This document shows, piece by piece, positions 16,648 to 25,141 of a DNA stretch of 64,000 nt. Below the pieces are notes generated by a model. The model was given only the letters and a program-made list of their open reading frames with translations. It had not been told where the DNA came from and ran no database searches. The stretch comes from a bacterium (GTDB lineage: Bacteria; JAMCPX01), in assembly GCA_021792615.1 (NCBI GenBank), contig JAJYUJ010000006.1, forward strand, positions 21,195 to 85,194. Direction: 5' to 3'. The position numbers were made by a program, and so were the translations under genes. Within the stretch, counting starts at the first letter, position 1. Every line of letters starts with the position of its first letter.

Positions 16648-17367
16648 TTACAGCGATTTGTAAATCTTCCTGAATTTTATCAGGCTTTTGAAATAATAGA
16701 TTGAATCTTGTATCAGTTTTACCGTCGATTTTTTATGTCTGTTCCTCGCGTAAATACACGGTATTTCTTTTATCGTATACCCTGCTTTGTACATCCTGGC
16801 ACATATCTCCGTATCCCAGAACCAGTGAGGGTCCTGGACGCTGTCAACGATAGACACCAGCTTTTGCCTGTCGAAAAACTTGATGCCGGATTCCGTATCG
16901 TGCAGCGGGAGGTCTATAAATACCCTCATGAGCATGTTGTAGCTTCTGCCCGTGAAAATCCTCGCGATGGAATGCAGACCGAGGCGCGACACCCTTTCGC
17001 CGATTGCTGCATCGTACCCTTCATGGATTGCATGATAAAAGGCATACAGGTAAACCGCATCTATTTCGAGGTCCACATCTATATAACCGGCGATATCCGC
17101 CTGGGCAGCCTTAAACCCGTCGGTCACTGCCCTGCCCCGGCCTGTATTGCGGTCGTGCGTGATTAGCTTTATCTGCATATCCGGATGCTGTTTGATGATG
17201 TCCTGCAGTATCTCCGGCGTACTATCCGTGCTTTTATCGTCTACCATGATGATTTCGTACGTGAAATTCGCATGAGACAGCATGTCTTTTAATGCCTGAA
17301 AACTCTTTTGCAGGTGCGAAGATTCGTTATAACAGGCAAGTATTATACTGAGCTTCGGTTTATCCAT
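16648..17367 (-). CDS. Family 2 glycosyltransferase, DPM1/polyprenyl-phosphate type
   Basis: A 239-residue GT2 protein with an A-fold: 'LSIILACYNESSHLQKSF', 'IIMVDDKSTDSTPEIL' and the metal-binding 'GYIDVDLEID'. Overall it resembles dolichyl/undecaprenyl-phosphate mannose or glucose synthases (about 240 residues, 'NTGRGRAVTDGFKAA'), which load a sugar on a lipid carrier for use by GT-C enzymes on the other face of the membrane. No C-terminal membrane helices are present. It overlaps the DegT gene by 8 bp and may supply the lipid-linked sugar donor for the TPR membrane protein encoded two genes upstream. Confidence 0.9.
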   Translation of the reverse strand: MDKPKLSIILACYNESSHLQKSFQALKDMLSHANFTYEIIMVDDKSTDSTPEILQDIIKQHPDMQIKLITHDRNTGRGRAVTDGFKAAQADIAGYIDVDLEIDAVYLYAFYHAIHEGYDAAIGERVSRLGLHSIARIFTGRSYNMLMRVFIDLPLHDTESGIKFFDRQKLVSIVDSVQDPHWFWDTEICARMYKAGYTIKEIPCIYARNRHKKSTVKLIQDSIYYFKSLIKFRKIYKSL

Positions 17368-18505
17368 TGAAGATCCGCTTTACCGATTGTATCACCCTGA
17401 TTACCTCGTGCTCTGTCATTCCCGACGCGAGCGGGAGCGAAAGTGTCTGACGTGAAATCCTCAGGGCGTTCGGGAAATCACCGGGCTTCAGATGATAGGT
17501 ATCCCTGAAATAGGAATGGAGATGCAATGATACGAAATGAATCCCTGTGCCGATACCCGCGGCATTCAGCCGTTCCCTGGCCGTTTCCCTGTCCATGCCG
17601 GCCTTTTCCCGGTCCACGGCTATTGCGTACAGGTGCATCCCGTGGTTACCCTCGTTATACAGCGGCGGTAGTCCGATCGGGAGCTGCTGAAAATGTCTGT
17701 TGTACCGGTCCCATATCCATTCTCTTCGCGCACGCTTCCGCGAATATTCTTTCATTTGTGAGAGCGCGATAGCCGAAAGCAGGTCCGGGATTTCAAAATT
17801 ATAACCAGGTACCAGCGTATCGTACGGCATTGAATGGCCCTTTTTCCCGAACCTCGACCATGCCGTCTTTGTTATACCGTATGACCTCAAAAGCCTGATC
17901 CTATCGGCAATCTTTTTATTGTTCGTCGTCACAACCCCACCTTCTGCAGCAGTAATATTTTTTGTGGCATACAAGCTGAAAACGGTCGTGTCACCGATAT
18001 TCCCGATGCTTTTGCCCCGGTAGGTTGCTCCAAACGCGTGGGCTGCATCCTCAATGACCATCAAGCCATGCTTGCGTGCCAGGCCAATGATAGCGCTCAT
18101 GTCGCACGGCCTTCCATGCAAATGGATGGGTAGTATGGCTTTTGTCTTTCGCGTTACAGCCCTTTCTATTTTTGCAGCATCCATATTGCCGGTACTGTCG
18201 ACATCCACAAACCTCACCCGAGCACCTGTATGGATAACCTCGCTCGCCGTGGCGGGGAACGTCATCGGAGATGTGATGACTTCATCGCCCTTCCCGATGC
18301 CGGATGCAAGCATGGATAAGAACAGACCGCCGGATCCGCTTGATACTGCTACCGCATACCGTGCTCCGGTAAACTTTATAAAGGCGCGCTCCAGCGCTTC
18401 CGTCACCGCCCCCATGCCTATCCATCCGCTCCTGAGTACATCGACCGCGGATTGTATGTCCTCTTTCTTTATGTCAGGCTTTCCAAAAATAACCTTATTC
18501 CCCAT
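17360..18505 (-). CDS. DegT/DnrJ/EryC1/StrS aminotransferase
   Basis: A 381-residue PLP-dependent sugar aminotransferase. The internal aldimine lysine is K182 in 'SLYATKNITAAEGG', preceded by the cofactor motif 'EDAAHAFGATYRGKSIG'. Length and the 'PFxPTGMTEHEVIRVI'-like end are typical of UDP/dTDP-ketosugar aminotransferases such as ArnB, PseC or PglE. It adds an amino group to a 4-keto-6-deoxy or 3-keto nucleotide sugar for glycan synthesis. It overlaps the genes on both sides (11 bp and 8 bp), so all three are co-translated. The exact sugar cannot be decided from the sequence. Confidence 0.94.
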   Translation of the reverse strand: MGNKVIFGKPDIKKEDIQSAVDVLRSGWIGMGAVTEALERAFIKFTGARYAVAVSSGSGGLFLSMLASGIGKGDEVITSPMTFPATASEVIHTGARVRFVDVDSTGNMDAAKIERAVTRKTKAILPIHLHGRPCDMSAIIGLARKHGLMVIEDAAHAFGATYRGKSIGNIGDTTVFSLYATKNITAAEGGVVTTNNKKIADRIRLLRSYGITKTAWSRFGKKGHSMPYDTLVPGYNFEIPDLLSAIALSQMKEYSRKRARREWIWDRYNRHFQQLPIGLPPLYNEGNHGMHLYAIAVDREKAGMDRETARERLNAAGIGTGIHFVSLHLHSYFRDTYHLKPGDFPNALRISRQTLSLPLASGMTEHEVIRVIQSVKRIFNG

Positions 18506-20180
18506 GTATTTTCCCCGTCAGTTCCTGTATTTTAAAATTCAATCCCCTGTCATTATACGAAGGGTGCGGCTCTTTCAGCGCCATGGCATAAGCCTCCGCT
18601 GCATGCCGGTAATCATGCATCTTTTCGTACAATCCGGCAATAATGATGTAATCCGACGACCTGAAAGAGTTCAGATCAACTTTCACAGCCTTTTGATAAA
18701 GCGCTATGGCCTTTTCATATTCACCCTCATTGGCGTACACATTGCCGAGTTCCTTGAGTGCAGGCGTATAATCCGGCGCTCTCTCCAGCACGAACGTGGT
18801 GTACTCCTTGTCCTTTGCATAATTCCCCTCTTCACCGTATGCATTGCCCAGCATGGCATACCCCCACAATGATTTATCGACACCCGGCATGTAAGGCCTT
18901 GTCTGGATCTGCCGCGTCCACAGGGTAACACCGTTCTGCCAGGTCAGATCCAGCATAAAGCTGATGGTTCCGTATGACAGTATAACAAGGAACGCGACCG
19001 GCATAAAGAATTTTTTGAACGCGGCTGTATCCCGTGTTGCCGTGATGATTATCCGCGCAAACATCAATCCGAACCCTGCAAGTGATAGGTAGGCAAAGCG
19101 GTCGGCGATCTTGATCTGCAAGCCTACGACATTGGATGCAGGCACCATATTCAACAGGATCCATGCAAATCCGAAAAACAATGCCTTGTCTTTCCGAATG
19201 AATTTTATGCATGCGTACAGCAGCAGGATAACAAACGGAACGGAAAGGACAAACAAGGGTTCGAGCATACTCCGGTTTGCGGGCTCTATGTACAGTGCCG
19301 CATTGTTGAACGGAAATAAAAAGTGGACCGTATATATGACGAACAGCTCCGGCATAAACATCAGCAGCCAATCCCTGCTATAGACAGTTTGGAGCGTACT
19401 GGTACCGAAGTAACTCGTCGAATAGCTGTAGAGGTTAATGGTATACAGGGCCATAATGACAACGGGAACGATAAGATATGCCGCGTATTTCTTAAAACTC
19501 CTCTCGTCCTCGATGATAAACATGTATGCCGCAAGTACACCCGGAAAAGGAAGGGCTGACGCCTTTGAAAGCAGCGCTGCAAGAAACAGAACGGATGACA
19601 GAACGAGATATTTCCCCGGAGACGGCCCCCGCTGCCCCGTACCCGCGGACTGCATGCCCCGTGTCCTGCCCGTACTATGCCTGTAAAAATCCACAAAAAA
19701 GATAAAAGCAAGCAGGTAAAAGGTCATTGCCATAAGGTCTTTCCTGCTCGACACCCACGACACAACACCTGCGGTTAACGGATGGAGTGCAAAGATCAGC
19801 GCAGACAAGAAGGCAAGAGGGGTATCATCAAAAAGTTTCAGGAAGAGCACGAAGACGAGGATGGCATTCGCTGACTCGTATAAGAGATTGCTCAGATGAT
19901 AGACGAACGGATGTAAACCTCCGATGGCGTAATCGATCATGTAACTCAGATCGCGCACCGGATAATACTCGGTAAACTTATCGGTATAAACACTATGCGG
20001 ATCGAATATATGCATAATGCTTCTGATAGAAAGATGCATGATCCTCGGGTTGTTGGCGATCATCATTTCATCGTCCCAGTTGACAAAACCGTCACGCAGG
20101 GAAATACCGTGTACCGCAACAACGGTCAGAACAAGCAGGACAATAAACCATATCTGTTTTTTGTCAGCGTTATTGTTCAT
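18495..20180 (-). CDS. Multipass membrane protein with C-terminal TPRs (TMTC-like GT-C)
   Basis: A 561-residue protein. The first helix is followed by 'GFVNWDDEMMIANNP', an acidic loop like that of TMTC/GT-C O-mannosyltransferase-type proteins. Then come about eleven hydrophobic segments to residue about 410, including 'ALHPLTAGVVSWVSSRKDL'. The C-terminus (about 430-560) has TPR repeats ('PALKELGNVYANEGEYEKAIALYQKAVKV'). Proteins with this plan are predicted to transfer a sugar from a polyprenyl-phosphate donor to protein or glycan in the periplasm. The start at 20180 is preferred, with an AGGGA about 7 nt upstream; the longer frame adds 14 unlikely residues. It fits with the DPM1-like GT2 in the same operon. 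Confidence 0.8.
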   Translation of the reverse strand: MNNNADKKQIWFIVLLVLTVVAVHGISLRDGFVNWDDEMMIANNPRIMHLSIRSIMHIFDPHSVYTDKFTEYYPVRDLSYMIDYAIGGLHPFVYHLSNLLYESANAILVFVLFLKLFDDTPLAFLSALIFALHPLTAGVVSWVSSRKDLMAMTFYLLAFIFFVDFYRHSTGRTRGMQSAGTGQRGPSPGKYLVLSSVLFLAALLSKASALPFPGVLAAYMFIIEDERSFKKYAAYLIVPVVIMALYTINLYSYSTSYFGTSTLQTVYSRDWLLMFMPELFVIYTVHFLFPFNNAALYIEPANRSMLEPLFVLSVPFVILLLYACIKFIRKDKALFFGFAWILLNMVPASNVVGLQIKIADRFAYLSLAGFGLMFARIIITATRDTAAFKKFFMPVAFLVILSYGTISFMLDLTWQNGVTLWTRQIQTRPYMPGVDKSLWGYAMLGNAYGEEGNYAKDKEYTTFVLERAPDYTPALKELGNVYANEGEYEKAIALYQKAVKVDLNSFRSSDYIIIAGLYEKMHDYRHAAEAYAMALKEPHPSYNDRGLNFKIQELTGKIHGE

Positions 20181-20279
20181 AAGATGTTCCCTACTATATC
20201 CTGCCTGACCCGGAAAATGCAATAAGGAAGTCTGTTCATTCCTCAGGACAAAGAGTTTGAAACGATGCGAAGGAAAATA

Positions 20280-20295
20280 CCGGGAAAATTCCCGG
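20280..20295. terminator. Palindrome downstream of the hexapeptide acyltransferase gene
   Basis: The arms CCGGGAA and TTCCCGG are separated by AA and lie 7 bp after the minus-strand stop at 20302. TATTTTCC follows on the minus strand, so it could act as a terminator. A second perfect palindrome (CCTGGATATCCAGG, 20307-20320) lies in the last codons of the gene. Confidence 0.5.
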
Positions 20296-20301
20296 ATAGC
20301 A

Positions 20302-20883
20302 TTATTCCTGGATATCCAGGGTATAAATGATTTTCGCCTGACTGCCCGCCAGCACGGATTTATCCGGTACGTCTTTCACAACAACCGTCCCGCTGTGCAC
20401 CACGGCATACCTGCCGATCTTTACCCCGGGAATTACCATGCAGCCGCTTAAAACAAAGCTGTAGTCGCCTACGATCATCGGCATATGACGGTCGGGTAAG
20501 AATTTTTTGAGCGGGTGATCGACATGGCTGCCTTTGAAATGCGTGAACAGCATAGTTCTGAAGCCGATGGTCACATACTTTCCGATGGTCATGGTGTCGT
20601 ACAGATCGATCAGGGCATCATCGTTGATATACGTACAATCCCCTATGGTCAGGCCCGGAAAGGACGCTTTGTGATAATTTTTGAACTGCACCTTCCCGAT
20701 AAATACGTTTTTCCCGATTTTTGCTCCCAGCATTCTGAGATAATAGACCCGCAATTGCGGCAGGGGTATCCAGTTAAAAAAGAATACGGCAACAGAATAA
20801 AAGGCATATTTGAACAGGCCTTTAAACCCAACCTGTTTGATTGCAGCCACCAACAAAGAGCTATTTTCAGAATCCTGCGTCAT
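20302..20883 (-). CDS. Left-handed beta-helix (hexapeptide) acyltransferase
   Basis: A 193-residue protein with hexapeptide repeats ('IGKNVFIGKVQF', 'LTIGDCTYINDDALIDLYDTMTIGKYVTIGFRTML', 'IVGDYSFVLSGCMVIPGVKIGRYAVVHSGTVVVKDVPDKSVLAGSQAKII'). The closing segment is typical of WbbJ/CysE-like sugar O- or N-acetyltransferases. A short hydrophobic N-terminal stretch precedes the helix ('YAFYSVAVFFFNWIPLP'). Located at the head of the polysaccharide-type operon, it probably acetylates a sugar made there, perhaps the amino sugar from the DegT enzyme. A TTGACA at 20913-20918 (minus) may belong to its promoter. Confidence 0.88.
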   Translation of the reverse strand: MTQDSENSSLLVAAIKQVGFKGLFKYAFYSVAVFFFNWIPLPQLRVYYLRMLGAKIGKNVFIGKVQFKNYHKASFPGLTIGDCTYINDDALIDLYDTMTIGKYVTIGFRTMLFTHFKGSHVDHPLKKFLPDRHMPMIVGDYSFVLSGCMVIPGVKIGRYAVVHSGTVVVKDVPDKSVLAGSQAKIIYTLDIQE

Positions 20884-20917
20884 GGATGTTTATTGCATGG
20901 ATGTGCCGGAATTGTCA

Positions 20918-20937
20918 ACCCAGGCATTTATCATTGT
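20918..20937. repeat. 20-bp direct repeat, left copy
   Basis: ACCCAGGCATTTATCATTGT occurs here and again, identical and in the same orientation, at 21345-21364. The copies bracket about 407 bp of non-coding sequence that holds two palindromic elements. Confidence 0.9.
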
Positions 20938-21030
20938 CATTTAAAGTTGAAAAGTGGACTTATATAAATTATACAAATTTGTTTAGCGGAAGAAATTGAT
21001 TGCTAGAAACATATCAAACTCAACGAGTTT

Positions 21031-21081
21031 GTCATTCCTGCCCGTGGGCTTCTCCGCAGATATGCTTGAGCAGGAATCCAG
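21031..21081. repeat. Degenerate 'ATTCCTGC' palindromic repeat with long loop
   Basis: Arms ATTCCTGC (21034-21041) and GCAGGAAT (21070-21077) with the flanking GTC...CCAG of the family, but with a 28-nt loop instead of 4. It is a member of the intergenic palindrome family also at 21161, 24977 and 48975. Confidence 0.65.
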
Positions 21082-21160
21082 TTCTTCAAAATAGTTCCCC
21101 GATTTCGCAGGGACAATGTCCATATTCTTAATGACCCGGTAATGACGGAGGTGTGAGAAA

Positions 21161-21188
21161 CTGGATTCCCACTTTCGTGGGAATGACA
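21161..21188. repeat. 'GGATTCCCAC-TTTC-GTGGGAATGAC' palindromic repeat
   Basis: Perfect 8-bp arms ATTCCCAC (21165-21172) and GTGGGAAT (21177-21184) around a TTTC loop, with the family flanks CTGG and GAC. Same family as the repeats at 24977 and 48975, in inverse orientation. Confidence 0.8.
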
Positions 21189-21344
21189 CAAAACCAGTGT
21201 AGATAGATGTACATAATCTCTGTCACAGACGGTGATTTCCTCTCTTATTCTCAATGGAGCAGAGATAAGATTGAGAAACGGCATTATTTAGTAAACGAAG
21301 GATTATTCGATCAAAAGTCAATCCACTTTAGAATTTTAAGCAAC

Positions 21345-21364
21345 ACCCAGGCATTTATCATTGT
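21345..21364. repeat. 20-bp direct repeat, right copy
   Basis: Identical to the sequence at 20918-20937. The next ten or so bases of the two copies are also loosely alike (CATTTAAAG against TTCCTCAAAG), so the ancestral repeat may have been longer. Confidence 0.9.
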
Positions 21365-21436
21365 TTCCTCAAAGGCGGAAGCGTGCTTCATCAAAAATAA
21401 ATACATCGATAATTGCATTAAAGAGTTACTTATACT

Positions 21437-22141
21437 ATGCATGATCCCAATATGGAAAACATCATAACCAGGATCAAAAGTTTACGGGAGGATATATCCG
21501 GCACATGCCTCAAATCAGGCAGGGACATAAAAGACGTCAGGCTTATCGCTGTTTCAAAGACCGTTGGGATAGATAGGATAAAAGAGGCCGTTGATGCAGG
21601 ACTCGATACATTCGGGGAGAACTATGTCCAGGAAGCGCTTGAAAAGATCACCACGCTTCCTCCCTCTGTCCACTGGCACTTCATCGGCAATATTCAGAAA
21701 AACAAGGTACGGCATATCGTTCAATCGTTCGAGCTTATCCATTCCGTAGGCAGCAGCGACATTGCCGTGGAAATAGACAAACGTGCAGAGCAAAAAGGAC
21801 ATGTCCAGCCCGTGCTGTTCGAAATCAATGTCGCGGGTGAAGCAACAAAATCCGGCTTCCGCCCGGAGCAGTTTTTCAATGCACTGCAGCTCCTGAAAAC
21901 ACTGAAGCACCTGCGGCCGTCCGGACTCATGACCATGCCCCCGCCTGGCAACAGCGAAGCACAGCTGTCAAACTATTTTACCACACTGCGGGAACTCAGG
22001 GACAAGCTCCTGAAACAAGGGGTGTTCGGACAATCGTTCAAAGAACTGTCCATGGGTATGTCGTCCGATTTTAAAATTGCTATAAAAGAAGGGGCGACTA
22101 TGATAAGAATCGGGACAGCACTATTCGGTCCAAGGGGGTAA
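21437..22141 (+). CDS. YggS/PLPBP-family pyridoxal-phosphate homeostasis protein
   Basis: A 234-residue single-domain TIM-barrel PLP protein. The cofactor lysine is K41 in 'VRLIAVSKTVG'. Other family blocks are 'FGENYVQEALEKI', 'WHFIGNIQKNKVRHIV', 'INVAGEATKSGF' and the end 'LSMGMSSDFKIAIKEGATMIRIGTALFG'. The family controls vitamin B6 pools and has no known catalytic reaction. The ATG at 21437 has only a weak Shine-Dalgarno; an internal ATG at 21452 is possible. The gene sits 2 bp before proC, an association conserved across many bacteria (yggS-proC). Confidence 0.95.
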   Translation: MHDPNMENIITRIKSLREDISGTCLKSGRDIKDVRLIAVSKTVGIDRIKEAVDAGLDTFGENYVQEALEKITTLPPSVHWHFIGNIQKNKVRHIVQSFELIHSVGSSDIAVEIDKRAEQKGHVQPVLFEINVAGEATKSGFRPEQFFNALQLLKTLKHLRPSGLMTMPPPGNSEAQLSNYFTTLRELRDKLLKQGVFGQSFKELSMGMSSDFKIAIKEGATMIRIGTALFGPRG

Positions 22142-22143
22142 TT

Positions 22144-22956
22144 ATGGATAAAACAATAAGCTTTATCGGTGCGGGAAAAATGGCTGAAGCCATCATAGCA
22201 GGCCTGCTCTCCTCTAAAAAGGTCACCGGCAAACAGATCATCATCAGCGATAAATTCGATAAGAGGCGCATAGAGATAGAGGAGACCTACAATGTCAGAA
22301 CGGTCACAGCCAATACCGTGTGCGTGACCGAAGGAGATATATCTTTTCTGGCAGTGAAACCGCAGGACATGGCCGATGTCCTCGAGCAATGCAAAGAAAC
22401 ACTGGCGCAAAAACTGGTCGTGTCGATTGCAGCAGGAATAGAGATCTCCTTTTTGGAAGGATATATCGGCCAGCAAACACGCATCATACGGGTGATGCCC
22501 AATATAGCGGCAACCGTGGGTGAGGGCATGAGCGTTATTATGAAAAATAACGCGGCTGATGCAACGGATATCAATCTTGTAAAAGAGCTGCTTGCGGGCG
22601 CCGGCGATGTGATTGAGATAAAGAACGAAGGCCTCTTTCATGCGGTAACGGCATTGAGCGGGTCCGGCCCTGCATACGTATTTGCATTCCTCGAAGCGCT
22701 TTCCGATGCGGGTGTAAGAATGGGGCTGTCGAGGGACGTGTCCAACAAGCTGGCAGTGCAAACGGTCATCGGCGCAGGGAAGATGGCAAAAGAATCCGAG
22801 CTTTCATTCGCGACATTGCGGGAGGCCGTTACCTCACCTGCAGGGACAACTGCAGAGGCGTTGGCAATACTCGAAGCAAAAGGCGTGAGATCCGCAGTCA
22901 TCGAAGCCGTCAAAGCGGCGGCCCTGAGATCGAAAGAGATCAGCACCAAATCGTAA
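22144..22956 (+). CDS. proC: Pyrroline-5-carboxylate reductase
   Basis: A 270-residue P5C reductase, the last step of proline synthesis. The N-terminal Rossmann motif is 'ISFIGAGKMAEAIIAGLL', followed by 'FLAVKPQDMADVLEQ' and 'RVMPNIAATVGEGMSVI'. The C-terminal helical dimerisation and active-site block is 'ALSGSGPAYVFAFLEALSDAGVRMGL...LREAVTSPAGTTAEAL'. Length and motifs are standard. It begins 2 bp after the yggS stop with a GGGG-rich Shine-Dalgarno (AAGGGGG), so the two are one operon. Confidence 0.97.
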   Translation: MDKTISFIGAGKMAEAIIAGLLSSKKVTGKQIIISDKFDKRRIEIEETYNVRTVTANTVCVTEGDISFLAVKPQDMADVLEQCKETLAQKLVVSIAAGIEISFLEGYIGQQTRIIRVMPNIAATVGEGMSVIMKNNAADATDINLVKELLAGAGDVIEIKNEGLFHAVTALSGSGPAYVFAFLEALSDAGVRMGLSRDVSNKLAVQTVIGAGKMAKESELSFATLREAVTSPAGTTAEALAILEAKGVRSAVIEAVKAAALRSKEISTKS

Positions 22957-22984
22957 ATTTACGGAACTGATAACGAACCGTGCG

Positions 22985-23509
22985 ATGGAAAGTGATTTCA
23001 GAATGAACGAACGGAAAGATAAAAAGGCCTTTGAAAGACCGCCATGGGACGATTATTTTATAGAGATTGCGAAGGCCGTCTCCTCGCGTTCGACGTGCCT
23101 GAGGAGAAAATATGGCGCCGTGATCGTCAAGGACAACGTGATCATAAGCACGGGCTATAACGGCTCGCCCAGGGGCATGCCGAACTGTTCCGACATCAAT
23201 ACCTGTAAACGCAAGGAACTCAATATCCCTTCCGGAGAACGCTATGAACTGTGCGAGGCTGTACACGCCGAGCAAAATGCGATCATAAACGGCACACCCG
23301 AGAGGATGAAGGACGCAACGATCTATATTGCCGGGATCGAGGTCGAACAGCCCGGGTTTGCCGATGGAAGGCCGTGCCTTCTGTGCAGACGCATGATCCG
23401 GAACGCGCAGATTAAAACGGTCATCTACCTGTCAAAGGACGGCAGGATCGTACAAACAAGCAATATGAACACGCTGGAAGACCCTGTTCCCCTTCGTGGA
23501 CTTAAATAA
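22985..23509 (+). CDS. Deoxycytidylate (dCMP) deaminase-family protein
   Basis: A 174-residue zinc-dependent cytidine/deoxycytidylate deaminase. The zinc and proton-shuttle motif HAE is at residues 94-96 ('EAVHAEQNAIING') and PCxxC gives C131 and C134 ('GRPCLLCRRMIRNA'). The N-terminal part 'RPPWDDYFIEIAKAVSSRSTCLRRKYGAVIVKDNVIISTGYNGSPRG' is that of ComEB/dCMP deaminases, which make dUMP for thymidylate synthesis. It lies 28 bp after proC. An ATG at 23003, with GGAAAG upstream, is an alternative start. Whether it acts on dCMP, as I favour, or on another cytidine compound is not proven. Confidence 0.88.
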   Translation: MESDFRMNERKDKKAFERPPWDDYFIEIAKAVSSRSTCLRRKYGAVIVKDNVIISTGYNGSPRGMPNCSDINTCKRKELNIPSGERYELCEAVHAEQNAIINGTPERMKDATIYIAGIEVEQPGFADGRPCLLCRRMIRNAQIKTVIYLSKDGRIVQTSNMNTLEDPVPLRGLK

Positions 23510-23682
23510 GCTCTATTCTGCAATCTCCACGCATTCCCCTCCCGTCAAGTTCCAGACAGAGCGGAACATGGTTTGCCTTTGAACCGAAGAGTTTTCCATG
23601 GGAATGAAGAGCGCTCCCACCCTTCCAGTCTTTCCCCCTCGTTCAGGAAAGGATTTCTTACCTGCGATCAGCCCGTGCACGA

Positions 23683-25041
23683 TCAGAACACATAGCTTGC
23701 CTTCAGAAATACCTCGGAGTTGCCGATGATATTGCCGAAGACCGTTCCGCTGTCGCCTGCAAAAATGTATCCTCCGACGGCCATGGTTATGTTGTCATAC
23801 GGCATCCAGTCAAGCTCCGGATAAAACATATAGCTGGTAAGATTATGCTGGGCCAATTCCGTGATAATCGCTATCTGTGCCTTCAGCTTATCGTACAAGA
23901 AGCTGCGGTTCGCCATGAGACTCAGGTAATTCTGGAGCTGATTGCCTATTTCATAAAACTCTCCATGGAGGAACTGGAGGTTTGCATAGGTACCGTCGTT
24001 GAATGTATAATCGGTACCCAACACATATTTGACGAACGGTGAGGTTGCTATATCGTACGATGCTGCGGGATACGGCATATTCAGGACATAACTGTTGAAC
24101 CTCACCGGCTGCTGCGGTATGTTCAAAGCTATCTCGCCCCATACTCCGTGGTCCCCGATCGAACCTGCGAAATCCGCACCTATGATAGAAAGTCTCGGAA
24201 AATCGAGATTCGCATTTGCTATGATACTGTTTCCCGATGTCGTAATATTTGCAGAGGCGAGCTCGGGCAGTGTGTAGAAACCGTTATAATAGCTCAATGA
24301 AATGTCATAGCCATACAAAGCCTTCTTCGCCACCCTGAAGCCGTAACTCAAATCGCCGGGCATTGACTGCGCCGGCTCGGTCAGTCCTATGTTGATCTGA
24401 TTGAGGTGCAACCATGGAGGTATCGGTTCGGAAGGTATAAATGCCGTTACCCATTTGTCTGAAGGAAGGACCGATGGAACAAACAGGGGTTCTATGACAC
24501 CGGTCAACGAGATCTCGTGCGGGAAATAATATTCTGCAACAAGCAGAGGTACCGGCAGTTTATTGTTGAAGGCAAAAGGGTCTTCAAGGTCATAAGGGTT
24601 CACGTTGTTCGTAACATTCAACTCATCCGCTGTGCCCCAGTTGAGGATCTGTTTGCCGATTTTGACATCGAGGTTCTCCAGTAAAAAGCTGTAAAACTCG
24701 ACATACACCTGTCTGACGTCGAGATAGGTCGGCGGTTCTGAACTATACTGCTGCAATTGCGGCAGGTAGGTGGTCGGCTGTGTTATGCCGAAGCCCCGGA
24801 ACCAAACCTCGCCGTAAGCGTACAGTTCGTGTATCCTTTTTGCGGCAGTCAGGGTTACTCTGTATTCCTCCCTGCTGATATTTCCGTTCCCGGTCTCTGC
24901 CCGTGTATCCACGAGCAGGCTCCCGGAAACAGGGTTGTCCGCAAACACGGCATGAGATATCGACAGTAAGAGTATCGTCATTCCTGCGAAAGCAGGAATC
25001 CAGCGTTTTAGTATAGTCATCATAACTGTTTTGTTCTTCAT
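23683..25041 (-). CDS. Outer-membrane beta-barrel protein with repeat-encoded signal peptide
   Basis: A 452-residue protein with a signal peptide (cleavage likely after 'SISHAVFA', residue 34) and long alternating strands ending in 'NSEVFLKASYVF', a C-terminal Phe typical of BamA-inserted barrels. The 'VKIGKQILNWGTADELNVTNNVNPYDLEDPFA' block resembles DUF1302-type porin-like proteins, often associated with uptake of hydrophobic substrates. The signal peptide contains 'RWIPAFAGMT' (residues 13-22), which is the translation of a palindromic genomic repeat (24977-25005). An in-frame repeat therefore forms part of the signal. The gene precedes nothing obvious downstream; the CoA-transferase gene lies 100 bp upstream on the same strand. 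Confidence 0.82.
   Translation of the reverse strand: MKNKTVMMTILKRWIPAFAGMTILLLSISHAVFADNPVSGSLLVDTRAETGNGNISREEYRVTLTAAKRIHELYAYGEVWFRGFGITQPTTYLPQLQQYSSEPPTYLDVRQVYVEFYSFLLENLDVKIGKQILNWGTADELNVTNNVNPYDLEDPFAFNNKLPVPLLVAEYYFPHEISLTGVIEPLFVPSVLPSDKWVTAFIPSEPIPPWLHLNQINIGLTEPAQSMPGDLSYGFRVAKKALYGYDISLSYYNGFYTLPELASANITTSGNSIIANANLDFPRLSIIGADFAGSIGDHGVWGEIALNIPQQPVRFNSYVLNMPYPAASYDIATSPFVKYVLGTDYTFNDGTYANLQFLHGEFYEIGNQLQNYLSLMANRSFLYDKLKAQIAIITELAQHNLTSYMFYPELDWMPYDNITMAVGGYIFAGDSGTVFGNIIGNSEVFLKASYVF
24977..25005. repeat. 'GTCATTCCTGC-GAAA-GCAGGAATCC' palindromic repeat inside a CDS
   Basis: Perfect 8-bp arms ATTCCTGC (24980-24987) and GCAGGAAT (24992-24999) with a GAAA loop and the family flanks GTC and CCAGCG. 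On the minus strand it is read in frame as 'RWIPAFAGMT' in the signal peptide of the outer-membrane protein. Confidence 0.9.
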
Positions 25042-25141
25042 ATATTTTTGGTTAAAAAGAGCGGCGATGGATCACATTGTCCATCACCCCGGATTGTTTT
25101 TTCATAGCATCTCCCGGTTTTGTTTGCAATCATCTTTCCGT

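Larger units (their letters stand above)
20938..21436. other. Intergenic region of repeats between acyltransferase and yggS genes
   Basis: No real gene is supported. The only long frame (21207-21467, 86 codons) has no Shine-Dalgarno, no recognisable homologue and crosses a repeat. The region contains two 'WIPAFAGMT'-type palindromes (21031-21081, 21161-21188) enclosed by the 20-bp direct repeats at 20918 and 21345. The promoter of yggS should lie in the last 100 bp but no clear -35/-10 pair was found. Confidence 0.6.

Noticed and set aside
20983-21284. Short minus-strand frames containing 'FPRKWESS' and similar
   Set aside because: These residues are the usual translations of the palindromic repeats, not of a gene.
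21207-21467. Possible 86-residue gene upstream of yggS
   Set aside because: No ribosome site, atypical composition, crosses the 20-bp direct repeat and overlaps the yggS start.
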